Source: Sporomusa ovata DSM 2662 (lineage in GTDB: Bacteria; Bacillota; Negativicutes; Sporomusales; Sporomusaceae). Taken from it: a DNA stretch of 64,000 bases. The stretch lies in assembly GCF_000445445.1 (NCBI RefSeq), contig NZ_ASXP01000001.1:256001-320000 (forward strand), read 5' to 3'. The notes beneath the pieces were generated by a model. It did no database searches. It was not told the origin of the DNA and worked only from the letters and a program-made list of their open reading frames with translations. Shown piece after piece: positions 34,894-43,879 of the stretch (positions within the stretch are counted from its first letter, which is position 1; each line of letters starts with the position of its first letter). Made by a program: the position numbers and the translations under genes.

Positions 34894-35430
34894 ATGAAAA
34901 AATCAATTCGTAACAGTATAGTTGGTATCCTAAGTGCATCTTTTCTTGTGGCAGCGCCGCTGGCAACAACTGTATATGCAAATGAGTATAAAGCAGCACC
35001 AAGCTATAACAACAATGGAAAGATGGTTAGCCAAAGAGATTCCGGACAACTGCAATACCATCATGGTCAAAGCCCGGTAGAAGTAGTTAGGGCCAATGCA
35101 AGCAAATTAGGATTTGATGCAGAGTCTGATGTTTTTAAAGTAGAAAGGGAAACCGCTACTTCCGCTGTTGTTAAAGTTAGTCATGACGGTTCCAACTTTA
35201 AAGTAATTTTGAAACGTATCCAAAATCAAGATTACAAGCAGAAGCAAGATAATAATCATGTCCAGAACCGCGACCAAAGACAAAATCATAATCAAAAACA
35301 AGATCAGAATCAAAACCAAGACTTCAGACTCAAACAGGATCGTATACAAGACCAGCACCAAAACGATAATAAACAAAACAACAAGCAACAATATGGTGAG
35401 TGGATTATTCAGTCAGTAGAAGAAATTTAA
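34894..35430 (+). CDS. Secreted protein with Gln/Asn/Asp-rich low-complexity tail, function unknown
   Basis: A 178-residue protein with a clear signal peptide (about residues 1-29, ending TTVYA). Residues 58-110 form a small folded part (SPVEVVRANASKLGFDAESD, then VVKVSHDGSNFKVILKRI), and residues 112-165 are a low-complexity run of Q, N, D, K and H with QNQ, QDQ and NQKQ units. The tail then recovers a structured end (GEWIIQSVEEI). I do not recognise the family. It follows the broken two-component genes, whose regulator may once have controlled it. Confidence 0.7.
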   Translation: MKKSIRNSIVGILSASFLVAAPLATTVYANEYKAAPSYNNNGKMVSQRDSGQLQYHHGQSPVEVVRANASKLGFDAESDVFKVERETATSAVVKVSHDGSNFKVILKRIQNQDYKQKQDNNHVQNRDQRQNHNQKQDQNQNQDFRLKQDRIQDQHQNDNKQNNKQQYGEWIIQSVEEI

Positions 35431-35496
35431 TAGGCAGAATCTAACAAAAGAGCAAAAGATCTTGTAAAATCGTCCAAAATAAAATGGCGCGAAAAA

Positions 35497-35542
35497 AGGA
35501 GCTGTGTTGAATGTCATGAGTTTCAGCAACAGCTCCTTTTTT
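35497..35542 (+). terminator. Rho-independent terminator
   Basis: AGGAGCTGT and ACAGCTCCT form the lower stem, extended by TTGAA/TTCA pairing, followed by a T run at 35537-35542. An A run precedes it, so it may be bidirectional. Confidence 0.85.
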
Positions 35543-35560
35543 ATATACCTATGACTCATA

Positions 35561-35695
35561 GCAAAGCTAACACTCCGTGCGGGCAAACGTGGGTGCACAA
35601 CGGTACCCTTCGCAGAGTTCCCGGTTGACGGTGATTCGTTTGTCTATGAATTGTATGGCGGCTTTACCACTTTCGGAGCATATGATAATGCATAA
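35561..35695 (+). pseudogene. Orphan C-terminal coding fragment
   Basis: A frame without any start codon reads AKLTLRAGKRGCTTVPFAEF and ends VYELYGGFTTFGAYDNA before TAA 35693-35695. The wording is protein-like but I cannot name the family. It is probably the tail of a deleted gene. Confidence 0.35.
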
Positions 35696-35796
35696 ATATT
35701 TTTCGGCTGTCCTCTGTCTTTTAAGTTAGAAAGGCATTGACAGTCTTTTTAATTTGCAATATAGTAGTTATAATAATAACACCTACGGGAGAATTC

Positions 35797-36606
35797 ATGG
35801 AACAATTATTGATCGAAATACAAAAAATAGGTTTTTCTCAATATGAATCTAAGGCCTATATTGCACTTTTGCAGCATTCACCTGTTACTGGATATGAACT
35901 TAGCAAACGTTCAGGAGTTCCACGGTCGATGATTTATGAAGTAATCAATAAATTAAATGACAGGGGAGCTATTTATACCATTCCTTCTGATCCTATTAGA
36001 TACTCACCTGTACCTGCTCAAAAATTTCTAATGAGGATTCGTAAAAATATCGGTGATACCTTAGATTTTTTGGAAATATCACTAAAAGATCTGGAACAAG
36101 TTAGAGAAGTAGACATTGTATCCCACATCAACGGTTATCAACTCGTCATTGATGAAATGGTAAGTATTATTGATGGAGCAACAAGTGAATTATGGTTATC
36201 TGTTTGGAATCCGCAGGCTTCCTTATTAGTACGAAATGTGCAAGAAGCAGAAAACCGCGATGTGAAGGTATTATCCATGGTTTTTGGGGATAAAAGTTGC
36301 CGTTTAGGTGATACGTTTCACCATGACTACATGACGGCAGATGTTGTAAAAGAGCGTATTGGTGGCAAGTTAACTACTGTGGCTCGTGATAAAGAGGAAG
36401 CGATTATTGCTATTTTTGCGAATGGTGAAGCTTCCTGGGCTGTAAAGACACAAGACCCGGCATTAGTATTAATTGCTACTGAATTTATTCGACATGATAT
36501 TATGATTGAAGCGATTACTCGCCATTTTGGTCCAGAAAAACTAGATGAATTGTGGCGGAATAATCCGATTTTACGTTATGTCGTTGAAGGTAAGCAGTCC
36601 GATTAA
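35797..36606 (+). CDS. TrmB-family transcriptional regulator
   Basis: ATG 35797 with ACGGGAG upstream. The 269-residue protein begins with a TrmB winged helix (LIEIQKIGFSQYESKAYIAL, then GYELSKRSGVPRSMIYEVIN) and continues with a C-terminal PLD-like ligand domain (ATSELWLSVWNPQASLL). TrmB proteins sense sugars or amino acids and usually repress nearby transport genes. The azlCD genes start 70 bp downstream in the same direction, so it probably controls them. Confidence 0.88.
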   Translation: MEQLLIEIQKIGFSQYESKAYIALLQHSPVTGYELSKRSGVPRSMIYEVINKLNDRGAIYTIPSDPIRYSPVPAQKFLMRIRKNIGDTLDFLEISLKDLEQVREVDIVSHINGYQLVIDEMVSIIDGATSELWLSVWNPQASLLVRNVQEAENRDVKVLSMVFGDKSCRLGDTFHHDYMTADVVKERIGGKLTTVARDKEEAIIAIFANGEASWAVKTQDPALVLIATEFIRHDIMIEAITRHFGPEKLDELWRNNPILRYVVEGKQSD

Positions 36607-36676
36607 CAGGGACTGCTTACTTTAAAACTCATTTATAGTAGTTATTTAACTAACTTCTAAGGACGGAGGTAAAAAA

Positions 36677-37381
36677 GTGAACCAGGTTTCAGAAAAGAAG
36701 AATTTTCTTCAGGGAGTTAAAGCTGCCATGCCGATTGCGGTGGGCTATATACCTATTGCAATTGCCTTTGGATTGTTAGCAAAATCAGTAGGCATTCCTA
36801 GTTATGTAAGTTTTTTAATGTCTTTGTTGATTTATGCGGGAGCTAGCCAATTCATAGGAATCAATTTGATTGTTTTAGGTGCTTCTTGGTGGGAAATAGT
36901 CGTGACTACTTTTATTTTAAATTTACGTCACTTTCTCATGACGGCAACACTATCGCAAAAATTAGAAAAGCAAGCGTCTAGAAAATGGCGGCTGCTATTA
37001 TCTTTTGGTATTACTGATGAAACGTTTTCTGTAAGTTCATTTCAAAGTCCAAAATTCTTGCCTAAATATTTTTTATTAGGACTGAATACGATCGCCTTTG
37101 TGTCATGGAATATTGGAACTTGGCTGGGACTTTTTTGTGCCAGTGGGCTACCAGATACTGTGAAGAGCAGTATGGGGATTGCTTTGTATGTTATGTTTAT
37201 TGGACTATTAATTCCCCAGGTGAAAAAATCAAAGTCAGCGCTGGTTGTTTCTTTATTGGCCATTACCATCAATTCTTTGAGTAATTGGCTAGGGATATCA
37301 AATGGTTGGGGCATTATTATTGCAACCGTATTCAGCGCTGCTATCGGTGCACAACTTTTTGCAAGGGAGGAATCAAATTGA
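36677..37381 (+). CDS. azlC: Branched-chain amino-acid exporter subunit AzlC
   Basis: GTG start at 36677 with GGACGGAGGT upstream. The 234-residue integral membrane protein shows the AzlC pattern: GVKAAMPIAVGYIPIAIAFG, YAGASQFIGINL and FILNLRHFLMTATL. AzlC with AzlD exports branched-chain amino acids and their analogues. Its stop overlaps the start of azlD by four bases (TTGA). A TrmB regulator precedes it. Confidence 0.93.
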   Translation: MNQVSEKKNFLQGVKAAMPIAVGYIPIAIAFGLLAKSVGIPSYVSFLMSLLIYAGASQFIGINLIVLGASWWEIVVTTFILNLRHFLMTATLSQKLEKQASRKWRLLLSFGITDETFSVSSFQSPKFLPKYFLLGLNTIAFVSWNIGTWLGLFCASGLPDTVKSSMGIALYVMFIGLLIPQVKKSKSALVVSLLAITINSLSNWLGISNGWGIIIATVFSAAIGAQLFAREESN

Positions 37382-37686
37382 ATTTATTTTATCTTGTTTG
37401 TGCTATGGCGCTTGTCACTTATATACCGCGCATGTTACCGATGGTTTTATTACAGAATGTTAATTTACCCAGCTATGTAAAACAATTTATGAAATTGATT
37501 CCTTTTGCGGCGTTGGGAGCACTTATTTTTCCTGGTGTACTTAACTCAACAGGGGCAAATCATATGGAGCCTGCAATTATTGGATGCAGTATGGCTATTC
37601 TATTGGCCTGGATCGAGACGAATCTTATTATTGTAGTTGCTGGAGGAATAGCAGGTGCGTTGGTTATGAATTTGTTTTTTATATAA
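37378..37686 (+). CDS. azlD: Branched-chain amino-acid exporter subunit AzlD
   Basis: The start is TTG at 37378, overlapping the azlC TGA, with GGGAGG upstream; the frame stays open further 5' inside azlC. The 102-residue membrane protein has the AzlD features: YIPRMLPMVLLQ, KLIPFAALGALIFPGVL and a C-terminal ETNLIIVVAGGIAGALV. It is the small partner of AzlC. Confidence 0.92.
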   Translation: MNLFYLVCAMALVTYIPRMLPMVLLQNVNLPSYVKQFMKLIPFAALGALIFPGVLNSTGANHMEPAIIGCSMAILLAWIETNLIIVVAGGIAGALVMNLFFI

Positions 37687-37728
37687 CTTTTTAGAGAGAC
37701 CTAAAATTGAAGAGAATGTATCAAATTT

Positions 37729-38835
37729 TTAAGCAGAAAAAAATCTTTGCCTAATATACAACAATGTGTCGATACAAACGCGGGAAAATGTTTTATAAAA
37801 TACTGTAATCCAACAAAATGCCAATAGGCAGTAGCAAAGAAACCCGAAAACTCTAATTTCTTCGCACTCTAAGTTAATAGAAATTAAATAAGTAGCAACT
37901 GTATAAGCACCGAGGGGGAAGGTATACGCCCACCATGAAAGTGCATAAGGTAAGTTATTTCTAAGGATGTAGGTAGTAGTAATAACACTGGCAGTAATTA
38001 GCCACCAAAAACCGAAACTCCAGTAAATCAATCCCAAAATATTGAGAACAGGGATCAAAGCACTGTTCATAAATTGCAAGCTCGCATGTCCCAAATTCAA
38101 AAGGGAAACTGTTCCTGCCCCGATAGGTCCTAGATAAATCCAAAGGGTAGGAATTAAGGAACCAGGCAGTATTGGGGCCACAAAAAGTCGATAGAAACAG
38201 ATTACCGCAATAAACATAAAAAGGAAGAAACCTACTCCCCAAGATATATAATTTATTAGAAGCATAACTTTTTGAATGGTTTGGGGCCAAGAAGGAATGA
38301 GGGAAGCTCCAGCAATGGGAACCACTATTAAACTTACCGGAGGCATAAACCAAACCGGGTTAATATCCTCAATCGTTGCTTTATTGAAATAATTCAGTGT
38401 TGGAATGATGACAGCTGCTGTCAACGACAATACAGCGCCGGTAATCCACAAACCCTTAGCGATAGTTAATGCTAGATTCGTCCCGATATAATTAGGTCCG
38501 AAGGATATAAAATCTGCTGCTAGCACTAAACACCCGATAGGCATTGTAGCATAGAACTGTCCTGTAATTGGGTGATTGAGATCTCTTAACGCATAGTCTT
38601 TATAAAAAAACCAACGCTGTATCCACGGAACTATCAGACCAAGAAAAAGAAGTATATTTATGCCCCATAAAAATACCGCTACACTATTAAGTCCAGCCCA
38701 ATAACATGCGTAGTTTTTACTGGCAAGGGCAAAAATTCCTGTTCCCATAACAGAAGCAAACCAGGCTGGTGAAAGATTTCTTACCACTTGCGAAAAATAT
38801 TGATTTCGACAATCTACTTCGGATTGTACTTGCAA
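37729..38835 (-). CDS. TDT-family transporter (tellurite resistance/dicarboxylate, SLAC1 fold)
   Basis: A 368-residue protein with about ten membrane helices and the TDT/SLAC1 opening NLSPAWFASVMGTGIFALA. Known members carry malate (Mae1), sulfite (Ssu1) or anions, or confer tellurite resistance (TehA). Substrate cannot be decided from sequence. The gene lies downstream of, and in the same direction as, a PocR-AraC regulator gene, 126 bp apart and with a terminator in between. Confidence 0.88.
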   Translation of the reverse strand: MQVQSEVDCRNQYFSQVVRNLSPAWFASVMGTGIFALASKNYACYWAGLNSVAVFLWGINILLFLGLIVPWIQRWFFYKDYALRDLNHPITGQFYATMPIGCLVLAADFISFGPNYIGTNLALTIAKGLWITGAVLSLTAAVIIPTLNYFNKATIEDINPVWFMPPVSLIVVPIAGASLIPSWPQTIQKVMLLINYISWGVGFFLFMFIAVICFYRLFVAPILPGSLIPTLWIYLGPIGAGTVSLLNLGHASLQFMNSALIPVLNILGLIYWSFGFWWLITASVITTTYILRNNLPYALSWWAYTFPLGAYTVATYLISINLECEEIRVFGFLCYCLLAFCWITVFYKTFSRVCIDTLLYIRQRFFSA

Positions 38836-38945
38836 ACTCCATCACTCCTTGTAATACTGTTTTTTCCACCTTTAATCATTTTACTTGGTTTAATCATTAA
38901 AATCTCTACATAATCTTTTTATTTATCTGGATTAATTTTCGAAAT

Positions 38946-38970
38946 AAAAAACCGCCTCTTATCAAGGCGG
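38946..38970 (-). terminator. Terminator at the end of the PocR-AraC gene
   Basis: On the minus strand CCGCCT and AGGCGG form a stem around a 7-base loop, followed by TTTTTTATTT. It overlaps the last codons of the regulator gene. Confidence 0.75.
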
Positions 38971-39912
38971 AGTAAGTTGGCTATTGACGTGGCGATAAGA
39001 GCTGGGAGAAACGCCAATCTTTTTCTTGAAAACTCGCGAAAAATAATTTGAGTCATCGTATCCTATTATCCTGGATATTTCGGATATTGAAATGGTGGGA
39101 TATTTCTCTAAAAGTTCCTTTGCTTTTTCTAATCGAGTCTCCATTAAAAAATTGGAAAAGGTTTGCTTTCGTACTTGACTAAATAGATAAGAAAAATATG
39201 TTGGACTTAAATGAACATAGTTAGCTACTTCTTCAAGAGAAAGTGATTTTTTAAAATTTATATATATATATCTACTTGCTTGTTGAACAATTTGATGAGA
39301 CCATTCTACTGAAATATTTCTGGGTAGTAAAGGGTTTTCTTCATTTATATCCGCTAGAATGGTTTGATCTACCATTCTAGCAGTTTCGCTTTTAATTCCT
39401 AATTTGATTAGACAGTTACTGATAGTATGTATGGATTCACCTAGAATCATAATCTTTTCCCGTTTTATTACTGGAATCTTTTCATAAAGTCTAAGCAGTT
39501 TTTTAGTATCCAAATTTAAATCCTGGACTTTCTCTTTTAGGTTACTCTGATTAAAAGTGCCGCTAATTCTTATCTCGCCAGTTGCAAGAGCTCCAATACA
39601 ATTTGAGTTACTGTGAAGAGGAATTGCGAGTATAAATAATCCAGCATGGCAAGGTAATATATAGTGTTTATCCGGTTCAAAATACATGCATTTTGTAACA
39701 GAAGCCCGACATCGTTTAAGACCTTCCGGGCAAGAACGAATGAAGTGGCAATATTCACTTTGAGACTTTTTTTTAGGGGTAACAATATAGTCCCCATTAC
39801 AACTAACAAACTTTAGCCAAATTTGGTGGAGGGTACTAAAACTATCTAGTAATGGCAGAATATCACCTATGTCTTTATCTAAACTTGTTTGATTAAATTT
39901 CAAGTCACGCAC
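38962..39912 (-). CDS. PocR sensory domain-AraC family regulator
   Basis: A 316-residue protein. Residues 15-175 form a PocR-type ligand domain (LHQIWLKFVSCNGDYIVTPK, FIRSCPEGLKRCRASVTKC, YILPCHAGLFILAIPL) with conserved cysteines. Residues 210-310 are an AraC DNA-binding domain (SLEEVANYVHLSPTYFSYLF, ISEISRIIGYDDSNYFSRVF). PocR regulators control propanediol and related cobalamin-dependent metabolism; the ligand here is unknown. The TDT transporter gene downstream is a candidate target. Confidence 0.9.
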   Translation of the reverse strand: MRDLKFNQTSLDKDIGDILPLLDSFSTLHQIWLKFVSCNGDYIVTPKKKSQSEYCHFIRSCPEGLKRCRASVTKCMYFEPDKHYILPCHAGLFILAIPLHSNSNCIGALATGEIRISGTFNQSNLKEKVQDLNLDTKKLLRLYEKIPVIKREKIMILGESIHTISNCLIKLGIKSETARMVDQTILADINEENPLLPRNISVEWSHQIVQQASRYIYINFKKSLSLEEVANYVHLSPTYFSYLFSQVRKQTFSNFLMETRLEKAKELLEKYPTISISEISRIIGYDDSNYFSRVFKKKIGVSPSSYRHVNSQLTPP

Positions 39913-40041
39913 CTCTTGCTAGTTAAGATTCAAATTAATATTACAGATATTATATTTCATTCCATACATTGACATGAAACTCCTTCATGCTTGCGTGGTT
40001 CAAGCGCGCCATCATCCTTTTGTATCCCTGGTGATAAACAG

Positions 40042-40082
40042 AAAAAACGCTATTTGTTAGCAATAGACAAATAGCGTTTTTT
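40042..40082 (-). terminator. Terminator of the SGNH hydrolase gene (bidirectional)
   Basis: A 16-bp perfect stem (AAAAAACGCTATTTGT with its complement at 40067-40082) around a 9-base loop. On the minus strand it ends in T residues 31 bp after the hydrolase stop codon. Confidence 0.9.
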
Positions 40083-40112
40083 TGCATTATGAGATGGCTG
40101 ATTGATTAAAAG

Positions 40113-41351
40113 TTACAAAGAATGCTCCTTAATATAATCAGACACTTTATGTCCAATAATCCTCTTTCCTGATATATCTAAATGTAAGCCGTCTTGCGCA
40201 TATTTTACCGGCAATAATCCTTGCTCATCAACCAGCGACGGGTAAACATCGACATAAGCAGGCTGCATTTTAATAAAGGCATTTACCTTAGCCAATTCAG
40301 TCTTCCAATTAGAAACTGTTGCTTCGTTAAAAACGCGTTGAATTCGTTCAGGGTTTATTGGCGGCAGGGTTAAAAAAATAGGCTTGATATTATTATTCTG
40401 GCATTTCTTATTAATAGCGGCTAATGATTCTATTACATCATCTGCACTTATTCCTCCTCTAATGCTGTTACTGCCTCCCATAATAAGTAAGTATTTAGGT
40501 TTAAATGGAAGAACTTCTTGGTCAAAGCGTTCTTCCAATGTTTCCGCCGTATCGCCACTTTTGCCCAGATTTTTTGCTTTGTATGGCAAATAGCTTGAGT
40601 AATCAAAACGAGCATCAGATGGGGGATTGGATATTGCCCCCCCGCCATGGGTAATGCTGTCGCCGAAGGTCGCCCATTCATAACTGCCAGTTTTGACTTG
40701 CAATAAAACAGGATCTGAATATAGGCCGATTGGTTGGTTGTCTTTATCGTAGGCAAGAACCCGCCAATAGTAAATTCCCTCATCTATTAGCGGTTCGGGG
40801 TCATAACAATCAAATCCCGGCTGCTGGATGGAATAGGAACGTATTCTATGCTTTGAAGGTTCTGTTCCATTTGGCGATTCAGGCCATTGGTCAGTAACTT
40901 CAACTTCATATTTGGCAGCGCCTTCTACCGGAATCCAAGAATATACAGGGTATAAGGGCAGCGGGCCGTCAGTATAAAGGGATGTAGGTGTTGGTTTGGA
41001 TGGATTCAGGCTCATCTTACTGAGAACTTTCGGCTTGGTAAAAGGGCCTATCGGATTTTTATCTAAATCTAATGGCCGGGTCCGAAGATAGAGCTTTTTG
41101 AGATCTTGTCCCTCAAATAAAGAAAGCGGTAATTGAATACCCGCCGTGAAAACGCTGGTTGTTGTGTACACTACTTGTTTTGGCATTGCCCGGACATCTT
41201 CATTCACTGCGATTGTAGCAATTTCTAACTCATACATCACAGCATCCTCCGCATTGGGCCATAAACATTCGATTTTTCCTGCCTGGGCATGGGCAAAAAT
41301 CGTCAGAAAGGTAAAAATAGTCATAATGACAGTTATTTTCTTTAGTTGCAA
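40113..41351 (-). CDS. Secreted SGNH/GDSL-family hydrolase
   Basis: The start is TTG at 41349-41351 with GGAGG eight bases upstream; an in-frame ATG at 41381 precedes that site. The 412-residue protein has a signal peptide (ending FAHAQA), an N-terminal half of about 220 residues built of two fibronectin-like repeats (each with a W-P-x-x-x-A-x-x-YE-E pattern such as CLWPNAEDAVMYELEI and YSWIPVEGAAKYEVEV), and a C-terminal SGNH domain. The catalytic blocks are TFGDSITHGG (Ser), LIMGGSNSIRG (oxyanion Asn) and DGLHLD (Asp-His). It should be an extracytoplasmic esterase, possibly acting on acylated glycans. Confidence 0.85.
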   Translation of the reverse strand: MQLKKITVIMTIFTFLTIFAHAQAGKIECLWPNAEDAVMYELEIATIAVNEDVRAMPKQVVYTTTSVFTAGIQLPLSLFEGQDLKKLYLRTRPLDLDKNPIGPFTKPKVLSKMSLNPSKPTPTSLYTDGPLPLYPVYSWIPVEGAAKYEVEVTDQWPESPNGTEPSKHRIRSYSIQQPGFDCYDPEPLIDEGIYYWRVLAYDKDNQPIGLYSDPVLLQVKTGSYEWATFGDSITHGGGAISNPPSDARFDYSSYLPYKAKNLGKSGDTAETLEERFDQEVLPFKPKYLLIMGGSNSIRGGISADDVIESLAAINKKCQNNNIKPIFLTLPPINPERIQRVFNEATVSNWKTELAKVNAFIKMQPAYVDVYPSLVDEQGLLPVKYAQDGLHLDISGKRIIGHKVSDYIKEHSL

Positions 41352-41845
41352 AATAGTTCGCCTCCATATATATATATGCAAATGGTTAGTTTAAATATAT
41401 ATTCTATGAAGCTGCTTCATTTTCCTATCTAAACGGGATAGATATGTTAATCTACTTTGAGGTTTGACTAAATAGATTGTAATGTTATGGAAGTAGTGAC
41501 AGAAAAATAGCGTGATCTTTCGCGAATATCGAGGGATCACGCTATTTCATTGCATCTCACTGACAGCAAGTAGTAAAAGAGTCAGTACAGGATAATATGA
41601 TTACCGGCGTGCCAATTCTTGGCCGATATCATAGGCGCTTTGCAAAAGTTGCTTATTTTCACACACCATGCCGGCATTTGGCAATCCGGTTCCCACTAAT
41701 ACCTATTCATAAAGTTATTTTATTAACTACTCTAATTTATAATATCACAACTATCCACGATATAATAGAGCGCTATGGCAGGAGTTTACTTTACGGATAA
41801 AGAAAGCTATCTTGGAAAATCTATAAAAAAGAGAAGTGGGTTACT
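41352..41845 (+). other. Intergenic region with hairpin and flavoprotein-like remnant
   Basis: It holds a 13-bp perfect stem (AAATAGCGTGATC at 41505-41517 with 41535-41547), probably a terminator, and a coding remnant on the minus strand at 41601-41696. No intact gene is visible. Confidence 0.6.
41601..41696 (-). pseudogene. C-terminal remnant of a possible flavodoxin-fold reductase
   Basis: The minus strand reads VGTGLPNAGMVCENKQLLQS, then AYDIGQELARR and stop. The GLPNAGMV and AYDxGxELA wording recalls the C terminus of NADPH-dependent flavin reductase family proteins, from memory. Nothing upstream in the frame continues the gene. Confidence 0.35.
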
Positions 41846-42739
41846 ATGTCATTTATAAGAGACTATCTTATCGCTATGAAGGAGAAATTTGATCTTGAGA
41901 AAAATACAGTTGAACAGATACGCCGGGAATGGACGGCAGTGGCTATTAAGGCAGAACTCCCCAGTGGTACTACTGTTGATAGGGTAATGGTAAATAATTT
42001 ACCGGCAGAGTGGGTTGCGGCAGCGAATGTCCCTATAGGGAATGAACAGGTAATTCTCTATTTTCATGGCGGTGGTTTTTATTCCGGCTCTTGTGATACT
42101 TATCGCGCTTTAGCGGCCAGTATTTCTGCAGCGAGCGCCGTTCGCGTCCTGGTGGTGGAGTATCGGTTGGCACCGGAACATAAATATCCCAGTGCCAATG
42201 ATGATGCAATTAGCGCTTACAGTTGGCTTATTGAAAGTGGTATCTTGCCTAAAAATATTGTAATCGGCGGGGATTCTGCAGGTGGTGGTCTTACGCTTAT
42301 GACCTTACTGTCATTACGTGATGCTGGTTATCAGTTACCTGCCGCCGCGTTTATGTTATCGCCGTGGGCGGATCTAATATATTTCGACGGTGAGTCCTAT
42401 GTAAGTCGAGCGGAATTAGATCCCCTATGTAGTCTAAGCGGATGCAAACTATCCGCAGACTACTATATTGAAACTGCTGCTATAAAACCACCAATTTTAT
42501 CACCAATAAACCAAAACCTGGGTGGATTACCCAGTCTCTTAATTCAGGTCGGCGACCATGAGGTATTACTGAATGACTCAACCCGCTTGGCAGCGCGGGC
42601 TCAAGAAGCTGGCGTGGACGTTACCTTGAAAGTATGGGATAACATGTGGCATGTATTTCACGCCTTTGCTGCAATTGTACCTGAGGCGCAGCAGGCAATC
42701 AATACTATCGGCAAATTTGTACAAAAACATGTTGGGTGA
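41846..42739 (+). CDS. Alpha/beta hydrolase, hormone-sensitive-lipase family esterase
   Basis: A 297-residue cytoplasmic esterase. HGGGFYSG (residues about 74-81) forms the oxyanion hole, GGDSAGGG carries the nucleophile Ser around residue 144, GDHEVLLNDS holds the acid and WHVFHAF near the C terminus holds the His. This is the family IV (HSL) pattern. AGAAG precedes the ATG. The substrate is unknown; short-chain acyl esters are usual. Confidence 0.9.
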   Translation: MSFIRDYLIAMKEKFDLEKNTVEQIRREWTAVAIKAELPSGTTVDRVMVNNLPAEWVAAANVPIGNEQVILYFHGGGFYSGSCDTYRALAASISAASAVRVLVVEYRLAPEHKYPSANDDAISAYSWLIESGILPKNIVIGGDSAGGGLTLMTLLSLRDAGYQLPAAAFMLSPWADLIYFDGESYVSRAELDPLCSLSGCKLSADYYIETAAIKPPILSPINQNLGGLPSLLIQVGDHEVLLNDSTRLAARAQEAGVDVTLKVWDNMWHVFHAFAAIVPEAQQAINTIGKFVQKHVG

Positions 42740-42760
42740 TGTGCTCTCGTAAAGATACAA

Positions 42761-43663
42761 TTATACAGAATAGATGCTGATTAATGAAAATAATACATGC
42801 TTTTCTGTATGGATGTAAGCTGTGATAGCGGAAAAAAGATGTGGCAAATTCACCATATGAGTGATTAACAATGCTAGAATCATGCCCATGGCGGTATAGG
42901 TAGAGCCAATTTTTAGTGTTGTAAAATCGATATGTTTTTTTATCGTCGAACCTAAAGCTTCGAAAAAAGGAAATTTCAGCCTGAGTTTTTCGGAAAGGGT
43001 TTGCGGTGTGGATGCTTTTGAAGGCAATAATTCTGGTGCAAAGAGCGCTTTTTTTGCTAATACAGAAGAAGGTTGCAAATGATCACGAAGTACTACAAAT
43101 TCTGAATCGGCTATTTCCAATAATCCAGCTAAACGTGAGAACTTACGTCGTACGTTATAGGAAATAGTGGCTTGCGACTTATATTCTAAATCATGTTCAA
43201 TTTCTGCCCAAGCATGTTGTAAAATAGAGCAAATTTGAATTTCAACTTTACAATTTGCAAAGTTTTTATAGTTAGGCAACTGTAGTTGGCTGGTTGTCAA
43301 ACTTGCTATAAAATGTACGGATAAGTAACCAAATTGAGTTACCGGCAACAGCTTTCTCTTATCTACCGAGTTTATCGGATCAATAGTAAAAGCTTCTTGA
43401 ATGATATTTGCAACTAAATCAACATCATCCGAAAAATATGTAATAATGCGAATGCCGCATAAGTCGGTTATTCCTTCCAGTTTGGTATAATTTTTCTTGA
43501 CTATTTTATTTTTTAGACTAGTTTCTCCTTTAACACGTGATACGATAGAATGAATACGAATATTTTTTTTCATTAAAAAATTAGTTACTAAATCTTGCAT
43601 TTCATGGGTAAAATCATTGTACATAGAATGGTTTTTTCTATACAAATCAAGTATTTTTTCCAT
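42761..43663 (-). CDS. RelA/SpoT-domain protein with C-terminal membrane segment
   Basis: A 300-residue protein. Residues 1-205 form a RelA/SpoT nucleotidyltransferase domain: SIVSRVKGETSLKNKI, ITDLCGIRIITYF, QFGYLSVHFIA and VEIQICSILQHAWAEIEHDL. No HD hydrolase, TGS or ACT domain is present, so it resembles a small alarmone synthetase. In EIQICS the usual Arg of EIQIRT is Cys, so synthetase activity needs care. The last 60 residues contain one or two hydrophobic segments (STYTAMGMILALLITHMV), which would place it at the membrane. AGGAGG precedes the ATG. Confidence 0.8.
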   Translation of the reverse strand: MEKILDLYRKNHSMYNDFTHEMQDLVTNFLMKKNIRIHSIVSRVKGETSLKNKIVKKNYTKLEGITDLCGIRIITYFSDDVDLVANIIQEAFTIDPINSVDKRKLLPVTQFGYLSVHFIASLTTSQLQLPNYKNFANCKVEIQICSILQHAWAEIEHDLEYKSQATISYNVRRKFSRLAGLLEIADSEFVVLRDHLQPSSVLAKKALFAPELLPSKASTPQTLSEKLRLKFPFFEALGSTIKKHIDFTTLKIGSTYTAMGMILALLITHMVNLPHLFSAITAYIHTEKHVLFSLISIYSV

Positions 43664-43799
43664 TTAAATGCCTCCTGAGAATAACTGTGTAGTACAGCAT
43701 AAATTTATACGATCATTGAAGCTGAAAAGTCTGGGGGATAAAAACAGTATGTTGTTTATTTTATAATATTACTCAACTTTTATAATTATTTTAGAAAAA

Positions 43800-43846
43800 A
43801 TGCCCAGAATTATAACTTTGACAAGAAAAGATATAATTCTGGGCAT
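43800..43846 (-). terminator. Terminator of the amino-acid permease gene
   Basis: A 15-bp perfect stem (ATGCCCAGAATTATA with its complement at 43832-43846) with a 17-base loop, followed on the minus strand by TTTTTT. Confidence 0.9.
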
Positions 43847-43879
43847 ATGTTACTGTTTATTGGTCACATACAACAAAGC

